Positions 8,451-16,985 of a stretch of 40,299 nucleotides of DNA are shown here, piece by piece. The notes under the pieces are model-generated. The model was given only the letters and a program-made list of their open reading frames with translations, searched no databases and was not told the origin of the DNA. The translations under genes were made by a program, and so were the position numbers. Within the stretch, counting starts at the first letter, position 1; each line of letters opens with the position of its first letter. The DNA lies in assembly GCA_016462445.1 (NCBI GenBank), contig JAEMTE010000008.1, forward strand, positions 1 through 40,299. The letters run 5' to 3'. Source of the stretch: Candidatus Nanopelagicus sp. (GTDB lineage Bacteria; Actinomycetota; Actinomycetes; Nanopelagicales; Nanopelagicaceae).

Positions 8451-9430
8451 ATTAATTCCTTCATTCCCTCATTTTGACGTTCAGTTCTGCGTCTGCGCCA
8501 TTCACTAAGGGCTACAGTTGAAAGCGTAACTACTCCAACACTTAGGGAGACAATACTTGGATCTAATGAGTACTGAGCTCTGGCAATATCAACCAAGCGC
8601 ACAACACCTGCTGCAATTACTGTTCCATAGATTGCAATCGTCCCACCTGACATTAAAACTCCACCGATAATTGGAGCAGCAAAGCTGGCAAGTAGCCAGT
8701 CACCACCAATTGATCTATTAATACCAGGTAAAGATGCAATAGTAATAACAGATGCCACACCAATTAATAGTCCAGAAAGTGTGTGAGCAATAAAGATAGA
8801 TCGATTATTTGAAACTCCAGATAAGCGGGCTGCCAATGGATTGCCGCCAGTGGCTAAAACTCTCCGACCAATGATTGTTCTACTAAAAAATAGTGATAGC
8901 AAAATTGCCGTAATAATTGCAACTACTAATATGTATGGAAAACCTAGGATGTTTCGCTTTCCAAACTCAGGAAGTGAGGATGGGTACTTATCAATAGTAA
9001 AGGTCTTAACTAGTCGATATTGAAAACCGAGCAAAATTGTATATGTGCCTAATGTGATAATAAAGCCATTTAGTTGGGTTAGCACTACTAGCGCACCATT
9101 TATAGCACCCATCGCAGTTGCCGAGAATAATCCAATAAAGATCGCAAGCCAGATTGGTAAATTATGATCGGCCATCAATACCGCCATAATTGCGCAACTA
9201 ACCCCACCCATTGTGCCAACAGCTAAATTCATTTGACCAATACATAGCACTACCATCTGAGCTAATCCGATAGCAATTGGTACCGCCAAATATGTTAAGA
9301 AGCCCTGTAGTGATGCTCTAGATAAGAAGACGCCATTTGATGTAAGGACTAGGGCTAAAAAGCCAATTACAAATATAACTGAGAGTGAAAATTCAGTCAT
9401 TCGATTCTTAAAAAATATAGGTAGCTTCAC
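8447..9430 (-). CDS. Sugar ABC transporter permease (CUT2), second of a pair
   Basis: Membrane protein of 327 residues in the RbsC family, with signatures GLAQMVVLCIGQMNLAVGTMGG near residues 55-76, a NGFIITLGTY segment near 120, GGNPLAARLSGV near 190-201 and a PIIGGVLMSGG segment near 248. The start is GTG, overlapping the previous permease gene as GTGA. It is clearly a different sequence from the adjacent permease, so the importer probably uses a heterodimeric channel, as in AI-2 or erythritol-type CUT2 systems. It ends with an arginine-rich cytoplasmic tail. Confidence 0.92.
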   Translation of the reverse strand: MKLPIFFKNRMTEFSLSVIFVIGFLALVLTSNGVFLSRASLQGFLTYLAVPIAIGLAQMVVLCIGQMNLAVGTMGGVSCAIMAVLMADHNLPIWLAIFIGLFSATAMGAINGALVVLTQLNGFIITLGTYTILLGFQYRLVKTFTIDKYPSSLPEFGKRNILGFPYILVVAIITAILLSLFFSRTIIGRRVLATGGNPLAARLSGVSNNRSIFIAHTLSGLLIGVASVITIASLPGINRSIGGDWLLASFAAPIIGGVLMSGGTIAIYGTVIAAGVVRLVDIARAQYSLDPSIVSLSVGVVTLSTVALSEWRRRRTERQNEGMKELI

Positions 9431-10443
9431 TTTTTTCCTCGCAATTTAATTGAGGTAAACATTTTTTGAATTTGTCCAACAGAAAGTGCTAATAGTAAGA
9501 CTAAGCCAAGTGCAATATTTAATGTCTCAAGCCCAATACCTTGAACAGATAATCCTTGGCGAATTACCAACGTCATCATTGTGCCGATAAATGTACCGAG
9601 CACTGCTACCGCCCCACCTGCCAGTAATGTGCCACCTAATACCGGTCCTAGGAATGAAGGCAACATAACCTGACTACCAATAGCTGCGGTAAATGAGCCG
9701 TTTGTATAAGCAAGCATTAAGCCACCGATGCCAGCTAATGTGCCAGAGAAAATATGTGCTGTCATAACTCTATTTTCAACTGGAATTCCAGATAATTTTG
9801 CAGCCCTTAGATTTGAACCGGTAGATAACAACTCACGGCCTAGACGAGTCTTTGAAAACATAAATGAAACCAAGATTAAGCAAAAAATTGCTGGAACTAA
9901 CATCATTGGTAGTGCTTTTGGCCCACAAATTGGTCCTAAACAAAAATCAGCTAAAGATTTGCTACGCCAGTAATCCATACCCGCTGGTTTGGTAGTAAAT
10001 GCTGCAGTTGCACCGGTAAATGTTACATAAATAAAGGTAACTAAACCAAGGAGTGCGAAATCCATAGCTAAGGTAACAATAAAAGCATTTACCTGTGACT
10101 TAACAATTATCCAACCAGTTATTGCACCTAGTAATGCACCTGCTAAGACACCTAAAATTGCTCCCTGCACCAAGGTTAAGCCCCAGTATTGGTATGAAGC
10201 ACCAGCAACTAAGGCAGATACTGCAGCCATTCTGCCAACTGCAAGATTTAAATGACCAATAGATAAAACACATAGTTGGGCTAAGCCAATTACTGTAAGT
10301 GTGGCACCATCACGCAAAAGTGGGTAGATAACAAAGTCAACATTAAAAAATGCGGAGTTACGTAGGCCAAAAAAGATAAATAGCGCGATGGTTAGTAGGG
10401 TTAAAACAACTCTTTGGTCATTAAATATCTTTTTAAATTTCAA
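9427..10443 (-). CDS. Sugar ABC transporter permease (CUT2), first of a pair
   Basis: Membrane protein of 338 residues in the RbsC family. Signatures are GLAQLCVLSIGHLNLAVGRM near residues 52-71, NAFIVTLAMDF near 124-134, a GSNLRAAKLSGIP loop near 212-224 and a PVLGGTLLAGG segment near 268. The start is TTG and overlaps the upstream dehydratase stop as TTGA. It pairs with the next gene to form the transmembrane channel. An insert with two cysteines (LGPICGP region, about 168-173) between membrane spans is unusual for the family and may face the periplasm. Confidence 0.92.
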   Translation of the reverse strand: MKFKKIFNDQRVVLTLLTIALFIFFGLRNSAFFNVDFVIYPLLRDGATLTVIGLAQLCVLSIGHLNLAVGRMAAVSALVAGASYQYWGLTLVQGAILGVLAGALLGAITGWIIVKSQVNAFIVTLAMDFALLGLVTFIYVTFTGATAAFTTKPAGMDYWRSKSLADFCLGPICGPKALPMMLVPAIFCLILVSFMFSKTRLGRELLSTGSNLRAAKLSGIPVENRVMTAHIFSGTLAGIGGLMLAYTNGSFTAAIGSQVMLPSFLGPVLGGTLLAGGAVAVLGTFIGTMMTLVIRQGLSVQGIGLETLNIALGLVLLLALSVGQIQKMFTSIKLRGKK

Positions 10444-11531
10444 ATTTTCACCCGCAACTTATCAATTGCATCAAAATCCCAATCAATTCCAAGCCCAGAT
10501 TTTGTTGGAGCTAAGGCCATTCCATTTTCAATTTTAATTTCACTCTTAGTTACACCGCGTAACTGCGGAATATGTTCAACATATAAACCATTTGGAATTG
10601 CAGCAGCTAAGCTGACATGAATCTCCATAAGAAAGTGAGGGCAAACCTTCAGGTTAAAACTCTCCGCCATGTGAGCAACCTTAAGCCATGGGGTTACGCC
10701 ACCAACCCGTGCGACATCAACTTGCACAATTCCTACCGCATTTTGATGCATATACTGCTGAAATTGCATTGCTGAGTAAATAGTTTCACCGACTGCAATT
10801 GGAATACTTGTTGATCTGGCTAGGCTGGCATGACCAATTACATCATCTGCTGGTAGTGGCTCCTCTAACCAAAATAGATCAATTGGCTCAAATGCTTTTG
10901 CACGTTTTACCGCCTCTGCCAAAGTAAAGGATGTATTGGCATCAACCATAATGTGCATATCTTTTCCAACAGTTTGCCTTACCGCCATTAATCTTTCAAC
11001 ATCTTCATGCATCTTTGGTTTTCCAACTTTAAGCTTTACACCCGGCCAACCTTTTTTCTTTGAAGCGACCGCACCTGCTACTAACTCCTCTGTTGACAGA
11101 TGAAGCCAACCACCCTCTGTGTCATAAAGTGGCACACGATCACGAAATCCTCCGGCAGCAACTGCCAAACTTTGATTCTCTCGCTTGCACTTTAAATCCC
11201 AAATTGCAGTATCAATTGCTGCAACTGCTAATGAGGTAATAGCGCCAGTTTCAGTTGCCCTGGTTGAATAGTAAATTTCACTCCAAACTTTTTCAACTCG
11301 CGCGCTATCCATACCTTTAAGTTTTGGAATCAAATAATCTCTAAGCATTGCAAGTATTGCAGTTCCACCAGTCCCAATTGTGTAGCTATAGCCAACACCA
11401 GTATTGCCATCTGCAGTTGTAATACGCACAAAAATAGTCTCTTGCTTTAAAAATGCTTGTACGGAGTCTGTTCGTACCGTCTCCACCGGAATATCAATAA
11501 GAAAGGTTTCGGCATTAGTTATTATGCTCAA
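10440..11531 (-). CDS. Enolase-superfamily sugar-acid dehydratase (mandelate racemase subgroup)
   Basis: Protein of 363 residues. The catalytic set of the mandelate racemase subgroup is complete: KxK at Lys166/Lys168, metal ligands Asp197, Glu223 and Glu249, and general base His299 in CPHFLMEIH. Members dehydrate aldonic or aldaric acids to 2-keto-3-deoxy acids, or racemise them. The TTG start is supported by the SD aggaagg, 8 nt away. It is located between the binding protein and the permeases of a CUT2 importer, so its substrate is likely the imported compound or its oxidation product. With the KDG kinase and KDPG aldolase in this window, a galactonate- or gluconate-type dehydratase is a fair guess. 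An epimerase role is not excluded. Confidence 0.88.
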   Translation of the reverse strand: MSIITNAETFLIDIPVETVRTDSVQAFLKQETIFVRITTADGNTGVGYSYTIGTGGTAILAMLRDYLIPKLKGMDSARVEKVWSEIYYSTRATETGAITSLAVAAIDTAIWDLKCKRENQSLAVAAGGFRDRVPLYDTEGGWLHLSTEELVAGAVASKKKGWPGVKLKVGKPKMHEDVERLMAVRQTVGKDMHIMVDANTSFTLAEAVKRAKAFEPIDLFWLEEPLPADDVIGHASLARSTSIPIAVGETIYSAMQFQQYMHQNAVGIVQVDVARVGGVTPWLKVAHMAESFNLKVCPHFLMEIHVSLAAAIPNGLYVEHIPQLRGVTKSEIKIENGMALAPTKSGLGIDWDFDAIDKLRVKI

Positions 11532-11576
11532 TTGAAAATCCTTCCTACCTAAAAGCTGCTACCAAATAATATGAGT

Positions 11577-11607
11577 ACGGGCGATCAGGATAATCCCAAT
11601 CGCCCGT
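11577..11607 (-). terminator. Intercistronic stem-loop between binding protein and dehydratase
   Basis: In the minus-strand RNA, 14 pairs form around a 3-nt loop (11591-11593): nine Watson-Crick pairs at the base, two G-U wobbles, then three more pairs. The wobbles would be mismatches in the plus-strand RNA, so the structure belongs to the minus transcript. No strong U-tract follows, so partial termination or 3'-end protection of the upstream binding-protein mRNA is likely. Confidence 0.7.
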
Positions 11608-11621
11608 CTCTAACTTACTTT

Positions 11622-12671
11622 TTACTTACAGGTCATGTACTCGTTCTGGAAAGCCGCAAGGATTTCCTTTGAAGTAGCTTGACGTGTGTCGTTGTAAGTA
11701 TCAACGTTGTCCTTAGTTACCAAGAATGAACCGGAGTCTACATATAGACCAGGTGTATTCATGGTGCACTTCTTGCTACCAAGTGCTGAAAGTACCCATG
11801 AACCAACATAACCTTGGCCCCATGGATTCTGTACAACAGTTCCGGAAATTACGCCAGACTTGATTGCATCCAAGATCTTCTGGTCATCATCAATTGCAAT
11901 AACCTTAATTGGAAGCTTGGTTGATGAAACACCATCAGTTGCAGCAACAGCTGGGTTGTAAGCAGTTGTAACGATTCCGTTAATCTGCTTGCCCTTTGCT
12001 GCTAATAGATCAGTTACAGCCTTTGTTGCTGACTGTAGATCTGAGTCAATATCAGTGATAGTTGTTAGAAGCTTAACTTTTCCGCCAGTCTCAGCGATAG
12101 CTTGCTTTACGCCATCCATACGACGGATTGTGTTTGCATCTACTGCGTTACCAGTTAAGTGAACAAGATTTCCCTTGCCACCCATCTCTTTAATAACTGC
12201 TGTTGCAGCTAGGTATGCAGCTTTGCCAGTATCAGTACTCAAGCAGAAATCTGCTGAGTTTTTCTGTGGCTCTTTAACAATGTCATATCCACCTGGGCAT
12301 GAAGCAAGGGAACCAACTGCGAAACCCTTTGCCTTTAGACCAGCAAATGTTGTGTTGATATCTGTTGGTGAAACACCAAATACACCAAATGCGTTATAGC
12401 CTTGAGCTGCCATAGCATCGATTGCTGCATTGTGCTTGGTTTGATCCCATTCACCAGTCTCATTAAATTCTGTTCCGCCAACACCGAACTCAGCTACAGC
12501 TGCTGCTCCGCCATCTTTCCATGGTTGGAAGTAAGGGTGAGCACCACCTGGAACAAGAGCAACTTTAATCGCTCCAAATCCATCGGCTGATCCTGCAGAG
12601 TCTCCTGAACTAGAACATCCAGAAAGAAGCAATGCAACTGCAGCAACTGCTGCAAGTAATGATTTCTTCAT
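11622..12671 (-). CDS. Sugar ABC transporter substrate-binding lipoprotein (CUT2)
   Basis: Protein of 349 residues with a lipoprotein signal: MKKS, a hydrophobic stretch, then the lipobox LLSGC with Cys19, followed by a Ser/Gly/Asp linker. The mature part is a type-1 periplasmic-binding fold (VALVPGGAHPYF near 37-48; DAMAAQGYNAFGV; an IAIDDD segment near 260). It captures a sugar outside the cell for the two permeases and double ATPase downstream. An SD (aaagga) precedes the ATG. It is the first gene of its operon, behind a 202-nt promoter region. Codon use is noticeably richer in G/C-ending codons than the genes around it, as expected for a highly expressed binding protein. Confidence 0.92.
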   Translation of the reverse strand: MKKSLLAAVAAVALLLSGCSSSGDSAGSADGFGAIKVALVPGGAHPYFQPWKDGGAAAVAEFGVGGTEFNETGEWDQTKHNAAIDAMAAQGYNAFGVFGVSPTDINTTFAGLKAKGFAVGSLASCPGGYDIVKEPQKNSADFCLSTDTGKAAYLAATAVIKEMGGKGNLVHLTGNAVDANTIRRMDGVKQAIAETGGKVKLLTTITDIDSDLQSATKAVTDLLAAKGKQINGIVTTAYNPAVAATDGVSSTKLPIKVIAIDDDQKILDAIKSGVISGTVVQNPWGQGYVGSWVLSALGSKKCTMNTPGLYVDSGSFLVTKDNVDTYNDTRQATSKEILAAFQNEYMTCK

Positions 12672-12873
12672 TAATATTCCTTTCGGTTATTTGTTTAACC
12701 CCTATAAATTTATAACTTATAGGTAACACGGTTCGAGCAAATCATTCTCTATCGGGGGGGGTAAATCAATATAAAAAGGTAACGCTAAGGTAACAAATCC
12801 TAAATTTAAGCGTAAGTTTTAGGGCCAAATGGCAATTATGAGATTTCTACCAACAATCCACTATATGGACAAA
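12672..12873 (-). promoter_or_regulatory. Promoter region of the CUT2 operon, with repeated GTTACCT elements
   Basis: This 202-nt gap lies upstream of the binding-protein gene. On the plus strand it holds three copies of AGGTAAC, at 12721-12727, 12777-12783 and 12788-12794; the last two are 11 bp apart, one helical turn. It also holds an inverted repeat (cctataa 12701-12707, ttatagg 12717-12723) and a run of eight G (12754-12761). A weak minus-strand promoter can be read as TTGATT, 17 nt, AATGAT around the G-run. The repeats look like regulator sites; the regulator is not in the window. Confidence 0.5.
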
Positions 12874-14172
12874 TTAATTATTCAGCCACTGTTTTCCAGT
12901 TGGGAATGTGAAATCAGAGACACTTTGAGCAAACATTTCTGCGCCAGCTCCAGCTTTACTTGGTGGCATATAGCGAGCGCGCCTAATATCAGTGGGAACA
13001 ACAAAATGCTCATGCAGGTGATCAACAAACTCAACTACCCGATCAGGATGCTCACCAGATACTGCAACATAATCAAACATCGCTAAATGTTGCACCATTT
13101 CGCATAATCCCACACCACCAGCATGCGGGCAGACAGGTATACCAAATTTTGCTGCCATCAAGATTATGGCAATATTTTCATTAATACCAGCAACTCTGGA
13201 AGCATCTATCTGCACAAAAGACAATGATTTAGATTGCAGCATCTGCTTAAAGATTATTCGATTTGCTACATGCTCACCCGTTGCAACTCGAACCGGTGCG
13301 ATTGCCTTTGCTATTGCAGCATGACCTACTACATCATCTGGATTTGTTGGCTCCTCCACCCAATGTAGATTTACATCTCCTAATGAGTTAATCCACTCGA
13401 TTGCCTCTGGTACATCCCAAACCTGGTTAGCATCAATTGCAAGGCGAATATCTGGTCCGATTGCATCCCGTGCTAATTTTAATCTACGCCGATCATCCTC
13501 TTTTGACCCACCACATTTAAGCTTTATTAATGTAAAGCCATCAGCAACTGCCTGCTTGGCAAGGGTTACCATTTTCTCATCTGAGTAACCAAGCCAGCCT
13601 GGAGTGGTTGTGTAAGCAGGTAGACCATCTTTAATTAGATTCACTTCATTTTTTGCTCGATTAGCCTTTGCTTTATTTAAAATTGCAAGTGCCTCAGTAG
13701 GTGTTAAGGCATCTGAGATGTAACGGAAATCTACTAACTCAACAATCTCCTCTGGTGAAAGATCAGATAGATATTTCCATAGTGGCTTACCACTTCGCTT
13801 AGAAACTAAATCCCAGGCCGCATTTACTACCGCACCTGCTGCCATATGGATTAACCCTTTTTCAGGTCCTAGCCAGCGCATCTGTGAGTCGCGCACTAAT
13901 GAGCGAGCAAACTCCCCCATTGTTTTAGCAAGATCATCAACATCGCGGCCAACTGCATAGGCGGCAAATATCTCTATTGCATCGCACTGTAGATCATTTC
14001 CGCGGCCGCAAGTAAATACCAATCCATAGCCAGATAGCTTTGGATCATCGGTGATTAATTCTAGGTAAGCAGCTGAGTAATCTGGATCCTTATTCATAGC
14101 ATCTGAGCCATCTAGGCCACGAGAGGTTGGAAAGCGCACATCGGTGGTTTTAAAGCCAACTACCTTTGGCAT
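12874..14172 (-). CDS. fucD: L-fuconate dehydratase
   Basis: Enolase-superfamily enzyme of 432 residues that dehydrates L-fuconate to 2-keto-3-deoxy-L-fuconate; family members also accept D-arabinonate and related acids. Catalytic residues match the Xanthomonas campestris enzyme with an offset of one: Lys217/Lys219, Asp247, Glu273, Glu300 and His350. Long stretches agree, for example CPHAGGVGLCEMVQHLAM and the EFVDHLHEHF region. The ATG start has the SD ggtggag, 4 nt away. The gene diverges from a mutarotase-fuconolactonase pair across an 89-nt gap. It is among the most secure functional calls in the window. Confidence 0.94.
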   Translation of the reverse strand: MPKVVGFKTTDVRFPTSRGLDGSDAMNKDPDYSAAYLELITDDPKLSGYGLVFTCGRGNDLQCDAIEIFAAYAVGRDVDDLAKTMGEFARSLVRDSQMRWLGPEKGLIHMAAGAVVNAAWDLVSKRSGKPLWKYLSDLSPEEIVELVDFRYISDALTPTEALAILNKAKANRAKNEVNLIKDGLPAYTTTPGWLGYSDEKMVTLAKQAVADGFTLIKLKCGGSKEDDRRRLKLARDAIGPDIRLAIDANQVWDVPEAIEWINSLGDVNLHWVEEPTNPDDVVGHAAIAKAIAPVRVATGEHVANRIIFKQMLQSKSLSFVQIDASRVAGINENIAIILMAAKFGIPVCPHAGGVGLCEMVQHLAMFDYVAVSGEHPDRVVEFVDHLHEHFVVPTDIRRARYMPPSKAGAGAEMFAQSVSDFTFPTGKQWLNN

Positions 14173-14261
14173 TACTCTCCACCTTTTTTAGAAAATTTAA
14201 TGATTGCTATTCGATTACTGTGCAAAATCCTATACGATAATCAAATAAGAAAGGAAACCCT
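14173..14261. promoter_or_regulatory. Divergent promoter region, fucD / mutarotase
   Basis: This 89-nt gap must start transcription both ways. On the minus strand TTGCAC, 17 nt, CATTAA is a possible promoter for fucD. On the plus strand GATAAT (near 14237) could be the -10 for the mutarotase. A short inverted repeat GATTA / TAATC spans the middle and could be a shared operator. Confidence 0.4.
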
Positions 14262-14591
14262 TTGCAAATAAAACGAATTGGTTCAGTAATCGGAGTTAAA
14301 CCGGAGGAGATTGCTGAGTATGAAAGAATTCATGCCCAGGTTTGGCCCGGAGTTCTTGCTACCTTAAAGCGTGCGAATATCTCAAATTACTCGATCTTTC
14401 GCTACCAAAATATGCTCTTCTCTTATATGGAGTACACCGGCACAGATTACGAAGCCGATATGGCACTTATTGCATCAGACCCAACAACTCAGGATTGGTG
14501 GAAGGTAACTGCTCCAATGCAAAATCCAGTGCCAGAAAAACTTGAGAGTGAGTGGTGGCATGTAATTCCAGAGGCTTTTCACCTAGCGTAA
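14262..14591 (+). CDS. L-rhamnose/L-fucose mutarotase family protein (RhaU-like)
   Basis: Small cytoplasmic protein of 109 residues. Mutarotases of this family interconvert alpha and beta anomers of L-rhamnose or L-fucose so that the dehydrogenase or isomerase gets the right anomer. Visible features are EYERIHAQVWPGV with the probable catalytic His24, a YSIFRY strand near 43-48, the DWWK pair near 86-89 and the closing EAFHL. The TTG start is chosen because aaagga lies 7 nt upstream and the length then equals that of the family. Being next to fuconolactonase and fucD, L-fucose is the favoured sugar. Confidence 0.88.
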   Translation: MQIKRIGSVIGVKPEEIAEYERIHAQVWPGVLATLKRANISNYSIFRYQNMLFSYMEYTGTDYEADMALIASDPTTQDWWKVTAPMQNPVPEKLESEWWHVIPEAFHLA

Positions 14592-14626
14592 TAATGAAGC
14601 ATAATAAATAGAGAGTGAGCATAGTT

Positions 14627-15475
14627 ATGAGAATCGATTCACACCATCACGTTTGGGATCTATCTGTTCGCCCACAAGGCTGGATGGTTGGTGAGGCACT
14701 AAACCCAATTAAGAAAAATTTCTCAATTAATGATCTACGCCAAGCGATTACTGGATGCGGGATAGATAAGACGGTGGTGGTTCAGACAGTTACTAATTAT
14801 GATGAAACACCAGAGTTATTAGCACTTGCTGATGCTGATGATCTAGTTGCAGGGGTAGTTGGCTTTTTAAAGATTGACTCTGCAGATGCTATCTCCTACC
14901 TAGATAAGTATGAAGGCATGACTGGCTTTAAGTATTTAGTTGGTATCAGAGATATTGCCCATGATTATGAGGATGTCAGTTATCTGGCAAAGCCTCAAGT
15001 GATAAAAAATGTGCAAGAGCTTGGCAGGCGTGGTTTGGTCTATGACCTATTAACAAAAACTCCACATATGCGAGCAGCAATTAATTTAGTAAAAGCCTGT
15101 CCAGATACAAAGTTTGTACTCGATCACATTTCAAAGCCATATATAGCAAAGGGTGAGATGCAACCATGGGCTGATCAGATCACTGAATTAGCTAGCTTTG
15201 AGAATGTAGTAGTTAAGGTATCTGGCTTATTTACCGAGGCTGATTGGAAAAATTGGAAGCAAAGTGATTTTTCGCCATACCTTGAGCACATCACCAAATC
15301 ATTCACACCAAAGCGAATGATGTTTGGCTCTGATTGGCCAGTTTGTTTACTTGCTGCCACCTACCGTCAAACAGTAGATTTAATAGAGGAGTTCACTAAA
15401 TCATTCTCGATTAGTGAAAAAAATGATTTTTGGGCTAGTACCGCAAATCGGATCTATAATTTAAAGCTAATTTAG
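14627..15475 (+). CDS. L-fuconolactone hydrolase, amidohydrolase family
   Basis: Metal-dependent TIM-barrel hydrolase of 282 residues (amidohydrolase 2 family). It opens L-fucono-1,5-lactone (or a related aldonolactone) to the acid. Metal and catalytic motifs seen are DSHHHVWD with His6 and His8, a VLDHISKP segment near 168, and FGSDWPVC near 234 with the conserved Asp. The ATG at 14627 gives the typical N-terminus MRIDSHHHVWD; a GTG four codons upstream (14615) is possible but has no room for an SD. The gene follows the mutarotase by 35 nt and its stop overlaps that of the convergent SDR by 4 nt. It is placed between L-fucose dehydrogenase and FucD in the pathway. Confidence 0.88.
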   Translation: MRIDSHHHVWDLSVRPQGWMVGEALNPIKKNFSINDLRQAITGCGIDKTVVVQTVTNYDETPELLALADADDLVAGVVGFLKIDSADAISYLDKYEGMTGFKYLVGIRDIAHDYEDVSYLAKPQVIKNVQELGRRGLVYDLLTKTPHMRAAINLVKACPDTKFVLDHISKPYIAKGEMQPWADQITELASFENVVVKVSGLFTEADWKNWKQSDFSPYLEHITKSFTPKRMMFGSDWPVCLLAATYRQTVDLIEEFTKSFSISEKNDFWASTANRIYNLKLI

Positions 15476-16230
15476 GCATAACGGGCGTGGAGTGCACCAT
15501 CAACCATAAGATCTGCGCCCGTAATAAAAGAAGCATCTTTTGATAGTGTAAAGAGAATTACATTTGCAATCTCCTCAGGGGATCCAAATCTGGCATTTGG
15601 CGCAACAGAAAGTGAGTGTGCCTTCTCATCTGGAAACTTCTCCATATAACTCTTTAAGAGTGGGGTTGCAGTAGTTCCAGGAGATACAGAGTTAAATCTA
15701 ATTCCATACTTGCCTTCATCTAAAGCTAAGTTTCTAGATAATCCAATAATGCCGCCCTTTGCCGCAGAGTATGGAAAAAAGTTTGGCCGAGACATTCGGC
15801 CATGAATAGAGGAGATATTAACAATTGATCCATACTTTGCTTTTCTCATCTCTGGCAAACATAACTTTGCTAGATACCAACTAGATTTAAGATCTAGTGC
15901 AAAAAAATCATTCCACTCTTGTTCGGCATACTCAACCGCATCAGCGTAAGAGTTTCTACCAGCATTTGATACCGCAACAGTTACTGGGCCAAAGTTTGCT
16001 ACTAATTTGTCATAACCTGCCTTAAAGGTTTCAAACTTTGAAACATCTGCCTTTGCATATTGAACTTGATGCCCCTCTTTGGTTAATTTTTCAACTAACG
16101 CGGTTGCTTTCGCATCATCAATATCAACAAATGAAACCTTTGCGCCCTCTTTTACTGCGCCTAAAACAATTGCCTCACCAATTCCAGCTGCGCCTCCTGT
16201 TACAAATAAATGCTCACCCTTTAATATCAT
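15472..16230 (-). CDS. Short-chain dehydrogenase/reductase, probable sugar dehydrogenase (copy 1)
   Basis: Classical SDR of 252 residues: TGGAAGIG cofactor motif (11-18), Asp36 at the end of strand 2 (favours NAD), catalytic Ser141, Tyr154 and Lys158. The structural motif NNAG is SNAG here (88-91). The active-site segment SSIHGRMSRPNFFPY is nearly the same as in the next gene, which has the same length and the same catalytic positions, so the two are tandem paralogues. It is the last gene of the CUT1 sugar operon and overlaps the upstream SDR by ATGA. The likely role is oxidation of a sugar at C1 to a lactone, or of a sugar-acid hydroxyl. Confidence 0.85.
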   Translation of the reverse strand: MILKGEHLFVTGGAAGIGEAIVLGAVKEGAKVSFVDIDDAKATALVEKLTKEGHQVQYAKADVSKFETFKAGYDKLVANFGPVTVAVSNAGRNSYADAVEYAEQEWNDFFALDLKSSWYLAKLCLPEMRKAKYGSIVNISSIHGRMSRPNFFPYSAAKGGIIGLSRNLALDEGKYGIRFNSVSPGTTATPLLKSYMEKFPDEKAHSLSVAPNARFGSPEEIANVILFTLSKDASFITGADLMVDGALHARYA

Positions 16231-16985
16231 GCGCTTCTTGCTCCTAATCCACCATCTACTGCCCAGTCAGAGCCACTTACATAGGTTGATTTATCTGAAA
16301 GTAAGAATGTAACAACCTTTGCTACCTCAGATGGCTCACCCATTCGCCCCAGTGGTTGTATAGATTCTGCTCGCTCTTTTCTGCCAGCCTCACCCTTGAG
16401 CCAATTTTTTGTTAAATCTGTAAGTATGTACCCAGGTGATACTGCGTTTACTCTAATTTCAAACTTACCCTCATCTAATGCCAGATTTCTTGTCAAACCA
16501 AGAACTGCAGATTTTGCTGCGCCATATGGAAAAAATCCTGGATAGGTAAGGCGGCCATGAATTGAACAGATGTTAACAATTGAGCCACCTTTGACTTTGC
16601 GCATAGCAGGAAGTGCTAACTTGGCAGTAAGCCATACTGGTTTCATATCAATTGCAAAAAAATCATCCCACTCTTTATCTGTCATAGTTACAGGATCAGC
16701 GTGTGAGTTAACCCCAGCATTATTAACAACACCTGTTACCTCACCAAATTTACTCACAGCTTCATTAAAGGCTGATTTGAGCTCTTCAAAGTTAGCTACA
16801 TTAGCCTTAACAAAGATAACTTTTTTACCTAACTTGCTAAGTTCAGAAGCTAATTTTTCACCTGCTGCGACATCAATATCGATAAAGGAAACAGATGCAC
16901 CTTCATCTGCTGCATCTCTAACAATGGCCTCACCAATACCCTTGGCGCCACCTGTTACAAATATATGTTTACTGACTAATTTCAT
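16227..16985 (-). CDS. Short-chain dehydrogenase/reductase, probable sugar dehydrogenase (copy 2)
   Basis: SDR of 252 residues with TGGAKGIG (11-18), Asp36, NNAG (88-91), catalytic Ser141, Tyr154 and Lys158, and the closing VDGG. It aligns without gaps to its downstream neighbour through at least the first 160 residues. The start overlaps the end of the KDPG aldolase gene by 17 nt. In a pathway with an SMP-30 lactonase, a sugar 1-dehydrogenase is needed, and one of this pair is the obvious candidate. Two copies suggest two sugars, two anomers or two steps. Substrate not identified from sequence. Confidence 0.86.
   Translation of the reverse strand: MKLVSKHIFVTGGAKGIGEAIVRDAADEGASVSFIDIDVAAGEKLASELSKLGKKVIFVKANVANFEELKSAFNEAVSKFGEVTGVVNNAGVNSHADPVTMTDKEWDDFFAIDMKPVWLTAKLALPAMRKVKGGSIVNICSIHGRLTYPGFFPYGAAKSAVLGLTRNLALDEGKFEIRVNAVSPGYILTDLTKNWLKGEAGRKERAESIQPLGRMGEPSEVAKVVTFLLSDKSTYVSGSDWAVDGGLGARSA

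Noticed and set aside
12829-13086. 85-codon plus-strand open frame in the promoter gap and fucD end
   Set aside because: Most of it is antisense to fucD; no coding signal in the intergenic part.
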